In this document: positions 21,296 through 35,141 of the stretch, one piece after another
How the letters are laid out: the number at the start of each line of letters is the position of its first letter
How positions within the stretch are numbered: position 1 is the first letter of the stretch
Assembly: GCA_011037195.1 (NCBI GenBank)
Contig: JAAEAF010002487.1
Location: 62,001 to 126,000, forward strand
Direction of reading: 5' to 3'
DNA length: 64,000 nt
From: Triatoma infestans
Lineage: Eukaryota > Arthropoda > Insecta > Hemiptera > Reduviidae
Notes under the pieces: model-generated
Database searches by the model: none
What the model was told of the DNA's origin: nothing
The model's input: the letters and a program-made list of their open reading frames with translations, nothing else
Position numbers and translations under genes: made by a program

Positions 21296-21371
21296 GTCTG
21301 TCCAGATACTTGCTTATGCGGACGACATCAACATCATCGAGAGATCGTTCGATTCTATGAATATAATGGGT
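21296..21371 (+). pseudogene. RTE-like reverse transcriptase fragment (YADD box), unit 1
   Basis: Encodes VQILAYADDINIIERSFDSM, the catalytic box of an RTE-type reverse transcriptase. It is cut by the LTR-like repeat that follows. The continuation of the same frame is present only after unit 3, at 49381. Confidence 0.8.
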
Positions 21372-21372
21372 T

Positions 21373-21632
21373 TGTTGAGTAGAGAAATTAGGTTTGATTA
21401 AATGAAAGAGATTTGCTGACACTAATATAAAGTAGCTAAGTTTACACTAACTGCACTGGACTTCATAATGAAAATGATAGAATGAATGGTGAGAGTAGAG
21501 ATATGAAACGATGCGATGGCTGGTGTACAGTTGTATGGTTGCATATGATAGATCCCTTTAGATAGATTCCCTCTGGCTTATATACACAGGTTCTCCCACT
21601 GTAGCCTGCCTAAGTCAGAGAGAAGTCTCTGT
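21373..21632. repeat. Truncated LTR-like repeat at the unit 1/unit 2 junction
   Basis: A copy of the repeat seen at 12945-13231, inserted in the RT relic. It is cut at 21632 after GTCTCTGT by the tandem junction. The full right end (TTAACCAGAGAGG...) survives only in unit 3. Confidence 0.75.
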
Positions 21633-22012
21633 GGCCTTTCCAAGAAATAATGGGATGGCCATGATAATTTATCCCACTGTCCGCTTCGAGTCGAACAACC
21701 CGAATCAAGCAGAAGACGTAGATAAAGAAAAGAAAAGCATATACGAGAAGTGCATCCTTTTTTTTTTGAAAGAAAAGTTCCGAGAGGAGTTCGGCGAGAG
21801 GGATTTCACAGTAAAAGGAGCCCGTGGAACAATCCCCCGATTCACCGGAAAATACTTGGAGGAGATTGGAATGAAAACAAAGGAACAATCGCTCCTATCG
21901 GTAAATATAATATTGGATTCGCTAGGTATTATCCAGCATCATATATAAGGGACTTAACGTCCAATTCGCCTCCAAAAGATATTGACTATCCTGTCTGTCT
22001 ATTGTCTTAAAT
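21633..22012 (+). pseudogene. R2-like retroelement C-terminal fragment, unit 2
   Basis: Continuous frame: FPRNNGMAMII, YPTVRFESN, EKKSIYEKC, GARGTIPRFTGKY, with stop at 21948. It lacks the zinc knuckle because the unit begins inside the element, and lacks 12 bp upstream of GARGT that unit 1 retains. Confidence 0.8.
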
Positions 22013-22298
22013 TAGTTTTTGCAGTTTTTATTGATGAAGAGTAACTAGTCATACTCTTGTTTGATGTAAATATGTACAATCACATGTTTTATCTTTTTTG
22101 TCCTGTTATTTTTTAATCTTGTAACCGACAAAGGGTTTATTCATTGCTATTTTAATTCTGTTTATATCAGTAAGGTATCTGTTGTTGCATTGATTTTATT
22201 CATGATTGTTGATTATTAAGGACCATTAGACGATGATATACAATTACATATCTATCAAGATTGATCGGTGTGCTGTGCTTTTCAGCAACCTAACTAAG

Positions 22299-23025
22299 TG
22301 TAATGACATAGCAATGTCAAAGCCTTCACAAAATATAACAAAAAGAAAGAATAATTTATAACTAGTGGCCCCACAGCCGGCTACTGCCTTTTCAATACAA
22401 AGGTATCAAAGACAAGCACCGATAAAGCCCTGTCTATTGAACAGAAGCCAGCTGGTCTTTGAAAGTCGCCGATGGGTGACCAAATCTGGCCACTGACCTG
22501 AATCACTGGTCGCCGACCTAACCAAGGTCGCACAAGGTCGCACGCTACTAGAGCTGTCTTAGTGTGAGAACTTACTTACACACTTTACAGTGTGTGAGTA
22601 AGACTAATATAAACTTCGCCCCACTGGAAGAGGGGATCATTATATCATGATCATTATATCATTCATCATTATACGAGTAGCCACATCATTATATCAGTAT
22701 CATTTTACAGCAGCAGTTATACTTGAGTTCCGAGCGCGTCCCTATACAAGGTTTTACTTATAATTAATTTCATAGTTTTGCATATTAGTTTATTTATTAT
22801 AATCATTTTAAATTATTTGTTATTTAACTCTTAAAATTATTTATTTACTTTATCAAATCATATTAATTGTAGTTACCATTAGGCTCATTCAAATTATTGT
22901 TAAAATATATTCTATTTTTATAAATTCAGTGTTAGTAATTCTCTAAACTAACTTCCGCCTAATAAATCCCTCTTCAAGATATCTAACTTCATACCTCAGG
23001 AATCACGACAATTGATTCCACTACA
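22299..23025. mobile_element. Solo LTR, unit 2
   Basis: Same TG...CA ends and TAAG flanks as the unit 1 copy, so it was present before the triplication. It carries private differences (for example CCCCACTGGAAGAGG). Confidence 0.85.
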
Positions 23026-24093
23026 TAAGTTAAGGCAGCATCATTTATTTATATTTGTACTTGTAAATATTTATAAATAAATTGTTTCTCTCTCAATTAC
23101 AAAGAAAATCGTTAGCGCCATTTTCAAGAAATTCGCAAAAAAAAAAAAAAAAAAGTGAAAAAATTATCTAGTAAAATGATCAGAGTTGCGGCTGAGGAAT
23201 TTTGACGAATAACTTACTATCTAAACGATATGGTCAAATTGGAAGTATCTGCTTTTTCTTTTTAATTTTTGAGCTATACATACGTAGAGACTTATTTTCT
23301 AGATATCAATTTTTCTTTTTTTTTTAGACTTGTAAATATGATTTCCGTTTCCGGTGAATAATCGATGTAGAAAATTTGACATGATCACAATACTTCCTCT
23401 TACCAGCGTAAGAGGAAATAAAAACCTAATATAAAATAGAGCGTTTTTATAGAGGGGGGGGGGTTTCTCCTACAAAACTTTTGGCCAAGGAGTATTGTCT
23501 TTACTAACGGTGTCTTGATCCTTTTACCTCTAATTTCCTTTGAATAATATTTCTAAATTATATTATGACTTGCATCAAAATAGTATACAAAGTTTAAAGA
23601 AAATCGTTATGCCATTTTTGGAAAAATCTAAAAAAAACTATTTAGTGAAGTCTTACTTTTCTTTCGGTTGGTGTACTTTTCTTTTTGCAATCTTAGTTGT
23701 CAGTTGCAGCGATTAGCTAACCTCAATTTAGAAAATTTAACAAGTCCTCAATACTTTCCACTTATACAGCCGTGAGATGAAGTAAAAAGTCAGGCATAGA
23801 TCTTACCAAATTTCTATTTTACATACATTGTAAATGTTTCGAAATTTACATTATAAAATGATCGACTTGTCATTTTAAAGTGGATTGATAACATGCTAAT
23901 TATTTAAAATTACACTGAATTTTTTTTTTCCTTTTTCTTACACAATTTTTAATGAACTAATAATAAAACTATAATTAGTTCTTCAAAGTATAAATATCTA
24001 TAATTTATGACATAACCTTGGATAAGAAATTATAGGTATAGTGAAGGGGATATGTTTTTTTTGTTGTTAATTATTTCAGAATAACTTAATGCA

Positions 24094-27000
24094 ATGGTAA
24101 ATAAAGGTGCAATACGTCAGTGGTATACTACATTTAGTGGTAAGTAAATTGGTATTTATAATTAAAAAATGATTCATTTACGAAACAATCTGGTCCTAAA
24201 AATGTTTCAAAATTCCAATATTTAAAATAGATATTCTCAAATAATATAGAATTAAACTCTAGTTATCCATAAAAAAATTTTAAATTTACAAAAACCATAA
24301 AACATAGCATAGCATTTTTTGGTTGATGAATGTTGGTCAAAACTTACTTAGTATAAAGATGTGGTGGTAGTAAATAACTTAAATAGAATATCAAATTTTA
24401 GTTACCTCCAATGTTTACCTCCAATCAATATCATATAGATTTAGATATATGCGTATACACAGACTTTCACCAAATAGGAGTAATGTTAGAGATTAAAATG
24501 CAATAAAAAAAAATAAAATAAAATGCAATCTCTCTCTCTTTCAGAAGATGAAACACTCTAATTTGAATGTAATTAAAAAAAAAGAAAAGAAAATAATATT
24601 CCTTATTATTATTTTACAATAATAATAATAATAAATATTAATATATTATTTAAGCCTCCATTGATTACCAATAAGAATGAACTAGTTCATCTTTTTTAAT
24701 ATCAATATGAAAACACAAAAATACTTCTTTCTGCCAAGATCGCAATTAATCGCACCAATGTAAATATTATTATTATTATTATTATTATTACTGAAAACTG
24801 GGTGCCTATTGGCTTGAGACCTAAGCCTATATGGCTTTTATCCCTCCTTCCCCCACCCCAATTCATCCTCCTAATTAATCTCCCCCGGTGCTACCGGTCC
24901 ATCTGCAATATCCCAAGACATCCTTCAACTTCAACCCACCAAGGCAATCCCGCGAGAGTGATGCCCTCCCAAATACACGAAATCTAGTACCAGCGTAACG
25001 GGGACACTAACATAATTAGTGGTACACCGTTTCCCTAACTTCATCATCACAGTTCTGACATATGGGACTAGATGTCCTCCCTATATTATGCAAATGACTA
25101 GACACTCATGTGTGTCCGTCCAATCACTGCATCCACCAAGGCACTCAGTCCTATCCTACTAAGACACAGGAGGTAATCTGAAACCCCCTGCTTGGTTCCT
25201 CTGATGAATCTTTTAGCCTGGAGGCGCCCCTCTATGTCCTCCCAGCATTTCTCGAAAAACTCTCGTCTCCCAAAGTCTGTTCTGACTATCACAAAAAACC
25301 TCTCAGTAACGGCAAGGGCTGGCTCGGGACCACACAAAAGTAAAGACGATCCCTCCCAAACCACCCGATCCGCCTTCTCTTTTCCCTCAATTCCCGCATG
25401 TGCGGGTACCCACCTTACCCCTCCAAAAATAAATTTACACAATTTATTTTTTAAATTATATTAATTTTTACAGCAGCTATATGCGTGGCAATAACGGCGA
25501 TAGCGTTGAACTGGTTAACACCATATTCTGTACAAATTGCCGGTAAGGATGGTCCCATACCAATGACAGATATGGAAAGGATATGGGTGACTGCTATTAC
25601 AATGATTGGTGGCATTATGGTCAGCATCCCAATTGGTCTTAGCGCTAACAAGTAAGTATTTTAAACATTAAGGTACTCTGAGAGGAATAGAAAACAAAAC
25701 AAAACAAAAATCCGACGGAGAAATACTCACAGACTTTCTCATACTCATTTTCTCAAGAAAAATTGGAAATTATGTTACTAAATGACTTTTACTCTTAATG
25801 CTATATATATATATAGATGGTGGAACCGTACAACATAATGATTGGGTACATTAGATCAGGAATTATTAAACGTTTTGCCGTGACTCTTTTATCAGTGAAA
25901 GCTGAGTACTTATTTTGTAAAAATGTTTTTTAATTATTAAAATACAATTTTCCAAGGGATTATGAATAAAGACTTTATGTTTAGTAGCGTGTCGACTTGT
26001 TGTGATGTTCGAATTTACTACTACTTCCAAATATATGTTAGCATTAGCTAATACACTACTTGTTAAGTTGTTAAGAAGATTAATAGAGTTAATGATTTAG
26101 TGACTGAGTAGTGTGTGACTATTCAAGTTTTTAGCCGGAAAACGTAACTTCTTGATAGTAAATGTTCTTGAAAAATAAAGCTCTTAAGAGACTGATGTGT
26201 TCCTAAACTTTTCTTGATGGTTTAAAACTTCTTCTTATAGATTTATTAAATGTTCTTGATATTTTCAGACAGATTTAGACTACTTTGACAACTTAGCAAC
26301 TTTGAGCCTTTGATGTATATTAAAACTGGATCTTCTTCTTTAGAGATTTGGTTAGAACTTGTTGCTTGAATTGGTAGACGTTTCTAGTGTAGCTAGTATA
26401 TGTCAGATACTCAGTAGCATATTATCAGTGGCGCAATATTGAACTTTGTTACCTCGGACAAAAATTTAAAAAGTTCAAGTAATTCGAAATTTCGGAATAA
26501 CTTTTTAAGGTCTTCCTTAGAGGATATAATTCATTAAGATCTTCCTTAGAGCATCTTCCTGACGGAATATAATTCAGTTCTTCTCTCTAGCTGAATTATT
26601 ATGTCAAACAAAAGAATTCCTCTTTTCTTTTAACCTATACGGTCCCACTGCATCTTACAATATTTAGTGTCTGGCCATTCAGCGAACACGTGCACTACAT
26701 GCATACTAACTACATACACTTGCACTAAACCACAATAACAGCAACTGTTTTTGAATGATTTTATTTATATTTATAATGGGGTTGTTGAGGAGAGAAATTA
26801 GGTTTGATTAAATGAACGAGATATGCTGACACTAATATAATGTAACTAAGTTTACACTAACTGCACTGGACTTTATAATGAAAATGATAGGATAGAATGA
26901 TGGTGAGAGTAGAGAGATATGACACAATGCGGTTGTATGGTTGTTTCTGATAGATTCCCTCCAGATAGATTCCCACTGGCTTATATACACAGGTTGTCCC

Positions 27001-30000
27001 ACTCTAGCCTACCTAAGTCAGAGAGTAGTCTCTGTTAACCAGAGGGGGCCTCTCTTCTCTCTGCTGTGGTTGCATTATCTTTGCGGTACCATTAATATTG
27101 TACTTTATTTTTATTTACATTAAAAATTTTTTATTGTTAATGCGAATCAAATACATCTCAGATTATATCTAGACAACAACTAACATGTAATTCCCATTCC
27201 AGATACAAACGAATCAATTGCAAGCTAAGAAACAAAATGCTAAACAGACTACGTGATAACCTTCCAATGCTCTAATATAACGAACAAGAAAAAACCGTAC
27301 ACCTCTCTTCTGGACTTGCAGAATAGAAATTTGAGGGACTATTAAACAATTCACATTAACCATCTTCAAACCCCTGTCCTCTGATTCAAAATATATCTAT
27401 CAGAGATATTTTCCATGATAGCGTGCTTCTTTTGGTAGTCATCGACCGGTTTCGGGCGTTCGCCCAAGATGCTTTTTGTCAAATAGTCTGATAACTTAGA
27501 TTTGCACAGAGCTAGCTTAGTTGATACCTGTGTCAATTAAGTATCAATATAAGTATCAACTAAGTTTGCTCTGTGCAAATATATGTTATCACACTGTTTG
27601 ACAAAAAGTATCCTGATGATGGGCGAACGCCCGAAACTGGTCGATGACCACAAAAAGAAGCATGCTATCACGGAAAATATCTCTGATGATTTCCAGCTCT
27701 ACGGAACCAACCACAACAAATATATACCAGAACTTATTTACTTAATATTTATCTTATCTCCGTTGCCATTGTTGAGGTTTGATAAAAGGGACACCTCTGT
27801 CCATATCTCTCGACAGTATTTTGACCTCTGTCCATCCTTTCACTGATGTAATGGCTCCTTACAGGTTGTCAGTGCAGTTCATCCTTTACTAAACTCGGGG
27901 CCGCCTTTTCCAAATCCTATCCTCCAGGGTTTTCCTTGGTAGTCGATTTCCTTCCATTCTGTTGACATGGCCCAACCATCTCAACTAAAGAAGAACTACT
28001 GCCTTAGTCGCTTTTGTCACCTCTCTTTTACTGAGGAATATTCTGTAATGTTCTGTTGGCGGAGAACATATATATCGATTCTTGCTGGTACTTGTAGGAA
28101 GACTTGCTCAATCTTATTTCCATTTATAGTCAGCTGCTCTCCTATCTCCGTCCATTATTACCACGCATTTGATTTTACAAAAGTATTAATGACCATTTTC
28201 CTATTTGAAAGCTCCTCTGCCCATATATTTACAAATTCAAGCTACTTCTCTTTGCTGTTTGTGACAAGACAATGGTCGTCCGCAAACACTTTTTTTACAG
28301 TTAAGTGATTATAGTTCCCAGTGGCCACAAAGAGCATGGGTCTGGCTTTTCTTTTGGAAAAAGTAACTGTTGCAGTTTCTAGTGACCAAAGTGGCATGGG
28401 TCTATTCCCATTTTGCAGCTTTTTGCAAAAGGCTTTCTAATTCACCAGAATACTTTTCACAACTTCTCATCGAAGGTAAAAGCAGTGTTAATCACAAGGC
28501 CATCTTAACCTTTATTTCATAATTAATTGTAATTAATAAGTGTTAAGAAATCAAGCGTTCAGTATTAAGTAGTGAATGAAGAGTTATTGAAATTGTCTTG
28601 ATCAGTAAATGTAAATTTAGACATTTAATGTAGAATTTGGTTTTAATAATTTAATAAAAAAATGTTTTGTTGCGGCCGCAAATTTTATTTTGTACATCTA
28701 ATTAATATTATTTAGATGATAGAATTGTTGTACTCGAAATTGCGCAACTTAGAGGAAAATCTACCATCCACCTCTCCCATAAAAGTGCCTTAAATTAATT
28801 TAAGATTTATGGGATTTATGGGAAATCTTCCTGATCATCTCATTACTGTTTTTATGTTATTTTTAGGGTTAATTTTTTTTTTATTTACATTGCATTGTGG
28901 TGCTATAAATAAATACGAGTATGTTGACAATGGGTTCAAGAAAAAAAAAAACAATGAATTAATCATACTTCAGTAATATCACTCCCTATATACTATCACT
29001 CATTCATTATCACTCACGGATAACAGATCACGATGCGTATGACAGACGCTTCGTGAAAGATACAGGAAGACGTCTTAATGGATTAGTATGAGAGGATAGA
29101 TTATGGAATTTCTTATTTCGTGACTTCTCTTACGGGTACACGTGGTGTTTCATGATCTGTTTGGAGAGTGTGATTGGAAAACGAAGAAGAGAGCAACATG
29201 GACAATAGTTCTGAGAATATTTTAGCCTGAAATGACTTAGAAGCGATAGAAATCGCTCCAATACCATTTGTCTTAGTTTAATTATTAACGATTTTGTAAT
29301 TAAGACCTTTGTTTTCTACCGTGAGTGTGGATCTGTGGTTTAAGAATCTCGGTATCGTAAGTTAAATATCTGTTTTGATATCGTCTGGTGTATATAGATC
29401 CCACATTAGTTTTTGGTCGATGTTTAAATTCTAGGTAACGGATGATATTGAAACACCTCTGAAATCCTAATTTCAGAATAATATTTTTTGAATTAAACTT
29501 AATCTTATAGCAAGCATACTATTATTATTTTATTTTTTTGCTATATTTTTTCAGTCCTCCCCTGAATTTTTTTTTAATAGTATCTATTTATTCAGTCCCT
29601 TTTCAGAGCCTTGCACAACTTTCTTTTTATTACGTTCAGTAAAATGTTTTATCTTCAATTATTATTAACCATTTGTATCTACAGATTCACTTTTAAGAAA
29701 CTGGGCATCTCCTGGGGGGGGCCTGAGAAAAGTGGATTACCAATAAAGGCAATCTATAGAATTTCTAATTATTTGAGCCATGAACATTGTCAAAGCCTTG
29801 TTTAATATCAATAAATATGAGGCAAAATGTTTTACGTTTTAGCATCAAACGTTTCCAAAATTGGTCGTAAGGAAAAAAAATTGGTACGCAAATAGTTCCA
29901 TAATTTTCATAATAGTGCTCATTAATAATAAAATTCTTATCTAAGCGTACAAGAAATCGCACAATAAACCTTCTATAAGATCCTAAATTACAATTGCCCA

Positions 30001-33000
30001 TAACTGCGTAACATCAATTTTTCGGAAGGTATGTTTAAATAAAAGTGATTGGTTAATATTGATTTGTAATTTAACATTTTTAATTTTAAAAAAATTGTAG
30101 CCATTTTCATGAAAATTACGTAGATTTTAAAAACTATTCCGTAATTTCACCACTTATCGTTAATAATTTTTTTTTTTTTTTCAATTTTATAATTCTAACA
30201 ATTTGTTTAATGATGTTTTAATATTATTTAATTGTTAGAACCTCTCATTTTACTGGAGAAGAATTTCAAGGAGAAGTTTAACGTTGCAACTTTTTAGCAC
30301 TGGTAGTTGCGTGTTTGTTGTAGTGTAGGTACGAGCGGTATTGAATGGGTGTATGTGTGTGAGTTACTGTTTTTTTTTCTTTTTTTTAATTTAAGGGGCG
30401 TCAACATTTATGGTTATTGACGCCCGGTCCCTTATTAGTGCATTGTCAGAAGGCAGTGTCGTTACAGACAACACTGTTCATCACCGGACAGTGAGCTGTA
30501 GAGGCTCCTAGGAAGAAAAAATCTAAGGGCAACACAGCAGGACTTGAACCCGTGTCCTCCGCGTGAGAGTCCAGTACGCTAACCACTTAGCTACTCCCTT
30601 TCCTGTGTTTGGGTTAAAGAGTGGTAATTAGATATAATCAGTCAATAAGATACCACTTGTTTACAATAAATATATTAACTATAATGAAGTGCAATAAGCG
30701 ACGGCTCAAAAATTCTGATTCGGAATTAAAAATAACATTGAAGATAATTCTAAGCAATTTAATTTTTACAAAATAAACATATTCGCTTATTGTATTCCTG
30801 CCAAGTTTTCATAATCGAGTTTTCACCGGAAATATCCGTTTTGAGGTCCCCTGAGTTCGAAAAAGTGGTTTGTATGTGCATGTGTGTGTGTGAAAAGAAT
30901 ATCTCAAAAACTAAAAGTTGCAAGAAGCTCAAACTTGGTATTCCGTTTAGGTACTACCTACCATTGCATCAGACACAAAGATTTCGAGCAAAATCATTCA
31001 ACCGGATGTGCCACTTTACTAAAAGTTTTTTTTTTAGTTTTTGTTATTTTCTCGAAAATGGCTCCAACGATTTTCTTTAAACATGTTATATCAATTATAT
31101 AACTACATGTTATATAAAGAGCTTCATCTTTTATTTGCAACATTTCTGTGGGAAAATTCATTTAAGGGCACTTTTTGGGGGGTATGTATGGAATTATGGT
31201 TTCCTCTAAGGTGCTGTTCAAGTTATTACAGAATTCTATCATCTAAATAACATTAATTGGAATTAAATATGTTTTTCGAAATCCCGAGTTTTTCGAAGAA
31301 AATCGAATAACCAGAAGTGCGCTTTACAATTTCATGAAAAATTCATTTAAGATAGAGGTTTGTAAATATGTATTTGTATGTACGTATTTATTTATTATTT
31401 ATTCATATGTGTTTTATAATATATTGTAAATATTTATAAAATATTATTTATTTATATATGTTTTATTTATTTATATAGAGTAAATATAGTTTTAGCGAGT
31501 TAATTCAGATGTATCAGTATGAATGTATTTATCAGAATAAATGTATTTATTGGCATGAATGTGTTCGTTTAGGTTAGTTAGGTATTCATGTTATGTTGAA
31601 TGAGGTGAGGGGGAACCAATGCCGGCCGGAGTTGGCGACTTCTGGTCGTGCGGACCGTCTTCCTGCAGGATGTACATAATGTAAATATTGTACATAAATG
31701 GGAGCCACCGCTATTGGTGGGTGGGCTGAGCCCGGGGATTGGCACCTCGGCATCGTGTGAGTGTGTTGGATGATGATAACTAAAGACACTTTAATTTAAG
31801 GAATTTTCTTACTTGTGTAGTGAAAATTTACGAGGTTTTCAATTTTATACTCTACCTTTTTTTTTATGGAATTGCTGGGACTTAGACTTTATTGATTCGC
31901 GAAAAATAATAGTAATTTTACTTCATCTACTGATGATTCAATTTTTTTTATTATAATAAAGAGATATTTTAAACAGGTAACTTCCTCATTGTAATTAAGA
32001 AGTTATTGTAATTAAAAATATTAGTAATGCCTATTGTAATGCTTCACTCAATATTTTCAAAACTTGCACACAGCTAGCCTAAAATTGCCTGAAACATTCT
32101 ATTGGTTGTTCACTCTAACCATTATTTGCTATGATGTGTGAGGGGCAGCCTATCGTAGAAACCATGAATGTCCTTCGGAATGTCAGTTGTTAACCTCCTG
32201 CAGATGTTTATATTTGCTCTGCTTGATTGGAATCCTGGTGTGGTATAGCATCTGGACGTTGTCTTTTACTGATTGATGCCTTCTTAAGTCTGCTTGAAAG
32301 AGGCTGGAAATTATCAGAGAATTTTATCTTTTTCAACCTTAGGTTCAAATATAGCAAATTCATGTTTTTTTTTTTTTTACAACGCCATTAGTTTGGCCTT
32401 TTGGCCATTCTCCTTCCGGCAGCCCAGTATAAATATGTATCATACACGAAAGTGGATTGCACAGATGATGTAACATCTTTTAGTTTAGGGCAGAGAGCTA
32501 AATACTCTCCTGTCATGTCTTCCCCGCATAAAGGGCAAAAGGGGATGTCAACAATCCCTATGCGGTGGAGGTGCTTCTGTAGCAGATCGTGGCCCGTCAG
32601 CATAAGGAAGCAAGCAACAGCAACCGAACGCGGAAGAGCGGCGGAAATCCTGCGGCTTGCTTCCATCAATTTCTCCCACTTTCGTCCAGCTCCCTTTTCT
32701 CTGTGACGACGATATTAGAGCCTTTAAATTTCTTAATGGAACAGGTAAGTCAGGTTGTTCTTTTTCGATCCCTCTTTAGCCAAACGATCAGCTTGCTTGT
32801 TCCCGTAAATTCCGCAGTGGCCCGGTACCCACTGCAATACAATGGAGTTTACCCGCTTTAGTCAGGCGGCTAATGCTTTTTTTACACGCAGCTTTTAGCA
32901 TAACTTTCGCTGGTTTCCGGTGACGTAAGCGATCGTACAACCGAATGAGAGTCAATTAGCAACATTACCTTCTCCTTAGGGAAGGGATTAGCTCAGTGGT

Positions 33001-34921
33001 AGCGTGCTGGACCAGTAACACGGAGATCCCTGGTTGAATCCGGCAGTGCTGCCCTTAGATTTTCTCTTTCTAGGAGCCTCTACAGCTCACTGACCGGTGA
33101 TGGCCAGTGCACTGAGATGGCTCCGGGGTGCCAATGACTTCAGTAAAAACTTCTAAAAAAAAATTACCTTCTCCTCAGGCCTCGAACACATAAAGTCGGG
33201 AGCAACATGGGCAGCGTACGTTTCCCCGTCACAATTGTCCCACCAATTTGGAAGAGGGATGCTTTCTTGGAACGCTCTTGAAAAAATACCAGCTCCGGCT
33301 CACCTCTTACTGGCGTCAGCTGATCCGTCAGTATATATATGAAGTCATCCGCTTGCTGGATATTTTGTTTCTATTGCCTCCAGTGATGTCAGCTTCATCT
33401 GAATATCACTCATATTATTCTTAACACTGACGCCATGAAGTACCTCAAGTCTTCCTTCGCCACCTACAAGTTCATGGGGTTTAATATTGTTTGATCCTAA
33501 CGGTTGACGTTTAATGAAAGAAAGGCCTGTTTTAGCACTAAGCTCCACTAATCTGGCTAGCCATGTCTTCTGCGTCTTCAAGCGGTCGTGTGCAGAAGGT
33601 CAGAAGGTGCAGAAGGTCAGAAAAAAATCAGATTTCCGAGGTTTTCATTTTTAGCTGTCGTTGTATTCCTTCAAAATATGATCAAGTTTCTTTTTTTTAA
33701 AAACAGATAACTAATTACAGATTAAAATTAGTCTTTTACATCTTATTTGAATTTATTTTTTGTCCTAATGTATTTATTTATTTTGCTTTTAGATGGGGTA
33801 GAAGACCAGTTTTATGGCTAATTGGACCAGTTGCTCTTTTTAGTTGGGTGCTGTTGATAATCACCAAGTCGATTATAGTTATTTACATAGCTGGCCTAGT
33901 TCAAGGTTTTATTACTTCGACAGCATTCGGTCTGTATCCAATTTATATAGCCGAAATAGCATCACCTAAAATCAGAGGGGCATTATGTGGAGCTTTCATG
34001 ACATTTTATAGTTTAGGAATAGTTTTTATAGATATCGCAGGTTATTTCATGAATTTCACTACGTATTTATATACGCTTACCATTTTGCCAATTTTCTATA
34101 CAATTAATTTTTATTATTTACCGGAAACCCCATATTATTTAATGTTATCCGGTAAAGATGCAAAAGCTATTGAAATTTTAACATGGTTAAATCCAAATAA
34201 TTACGATGTAATTAATGAAAAATTTATTGAAATGAAAGCATCAATAAATAATAAATTTTCGTATAAAAACGCCTTAAATGTTAAATCATTTAGACGGCCA
34301 TTAATTATTAATGCAATTCTTTGTTTTTTACATTTTTTCGGTGGGCAAATATCATTACAATTGTCAATCACAGAAATATTTGCAAATGTCACAGGTAACG
34401 CAAAGTTTGGTTTAATTTTAACTATAATTTTAAATATAATTCTTTGTTGTTCAAGTTTTCTTTCTGGTTTTATAGCGGATATATTTGGCAGACGTCCAAC
34501 CATGTATGTGAGTTCTTTTGCCGCGGGTATGTTTCATTTAGTTGTAGCAATCTATTTTTTTGTCTTTGATTCTAATATCCAAAAATATTCAACCACAAAT
34601 ATGTGGGTTGTACTGATTGCAATGTTATTAGCTTTAATAGTGAATAATGTATCAGTAGCAGTTTTTATTACATATACTATGGCTGAAAATTTTAACATAG
34701 AAGCACGTCCAATAGGAACAGCAATTGTACATTCGATTAGTGGGATTTCTTCATTCTGTTCGATTATTGCCTTTCAATTAGTCCAAGATAATATTGGTAA
34801 TTATTTTAATTTTTTAATTTTTGCTTTCTGTGCAATTAGTTTTTCATTAATAATTATTTATTATGGGTCAGAAACTGCTAGAAAACCGTTAGAACTTATA
34901 CAAAAAGAAATAGAAAAATGA
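24094..34921 (+). CDS. Tret1-like MFS sugar transporter, gene C (exons 24094-24139, 25474-25651, 33793-34921)
   Basis: Complete 450-aa paralogue of gene B with the same three exons, phases 1 and 2, and GTAAGT donors at 24140 and 25652. Exon 1 again encodes MVNKGAIRQWYTTFS with ATG at 24094, and the joined frame is open to TGA at 34919-34921. Relative to gene B the only replacement I see is P381 for R381; a silent change (ATA for ATC) occurs near 34438. By maximum similarity it is intermediate between B and D. It keeps G109 in helix 4, where gene D has R. All structural motifs described for gene B are present. The first intron again holds an RNase H retroelement ending about 46 bp before the exon 2 acceptor. 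AATAAA at 35051 is a candidate poly(A) signal. Role by family: membrane sugar carrier; substrate unproven. Confidence 0.92.
24766..25427 (-). mobile_element. I-like non-LTR retrotransposon remnant in intron 1, unit 2
   Basis: The (ATT)n tail at about 24766-24790 marks the 3' end on the minus strand. This copy has the longest open frame of the three (25098-25442), encoding WVPAHAGIEGKEKADR (RNase H C-terminal motif), PEPALAVTERFFVIVRTDFG and a C-terminal tail. It has no 119-bp duplication. Confidence 0.8.
26783..27074. repeat. LTR-like repeat in intron 2, unit 2
   Basis: Counterpart of 12945-13231. It has a few extra bases (ATAGGATAGAATGATGG) relative to unit 1. Confidence 0.55.
27399..27687. 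mobile_element. 289-bp foldback element, unit 2
   Basis: Counterpart of 13559-13847, with the same shortened left arm (GCCCAAGATGC). Confidence 0.85.
27830..28460 (-). pseudogene. Reverse transcriptase relic (minus strand), unit 2
   Basis: Counterpart of 13990-14620. An added base near 28272 shifts the FADD frame relative to unit 1. Confidence 0.7.
29738..30001 (-). pseudogene. Reverse transcriptase relic with motif A, unit 2
   Basis: Counterpart of 15890-16153, encoding FCLIFIDIKQGFDNVHGS. It has private replacements relative to units 1 and 3, which are identical here. Confidence 0.6.
30370..30603 (-). mobile_element. tRNA-derived SINE in intron 2, unit 2
   Basis: Counterpart of 16522-16756, with A and B boxes intact. 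Confidence 0.9.
30770..31360 (-). repeat. Inverted 'CACTTCCGGTT'-family element, unit 2
   Basis: Counterpart of 16930-17520, with a shorter internal (TG)n run than units 1 and 3. Confidence 0.65.
31600..31772. other. GC-rich island in intron 2, unit 2
   Basis: Counterpart of 17760-17935, nearly identical. No protein motif recognised. Confidence 0.4.
32364..33586 (-). mobile_element. RNase H-encoding non-LTR retrotransposon remnant with poly(A), unit 2
   Basis: Counterpart of 18519-19740, with the same broken frames and nested SINE. Confidence 0.8.
32977..33162 (+). mobile_element. tRNA-derived SINE nested in retroelement, unit 2
   Basis: Counterpart of 19131-19316, with the same ATTACCTTCTCCT flanks. 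Confidence 0.9.
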
Positions 34922-35141
34922 TTCTTTCTTATTTATAAATATTAAAGTCGAACAATATTCCATTATTACGTGTATCTCATTCAATATCTCATTTTGGATC
35001 ATTGTAAATTTGAATACATAAAAATTGTGTACAATACATATGTTTAAAAAAATAAATAATATAATTGTTCTAATTCAATTTTATTGTGTATATATTATTA
35101 TATTTGTATATTGTACCCAGCTAATAAATCTAAATAAATAA

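Larger units (their letters stand above)
7698..21632 (+). repeat. Tandem unit 1 of 3 (about 13.9 kb) carrying transporter gene B
   Basis: Homology with units 2 and 3 begins at GGCCTTTCCAAG (7698) and runs collinearly to AAGTCTCTGT (21632), where GGCCTTTCCAAG starts again. It is about 90 bp longer than the others, largely because of a private 119-bp tandem duplication at 10862-11099. Contents in order: R2-like fragment, solo LTR, exon 1, RNase H element, exon 2, LTR-like repeat, foldback, two RT relics, SINE, inverted MITE, RNase H element with nested SINE, exon 3, RTE relic, and a truncated LTR-like repeat. Confidence 0.95.
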
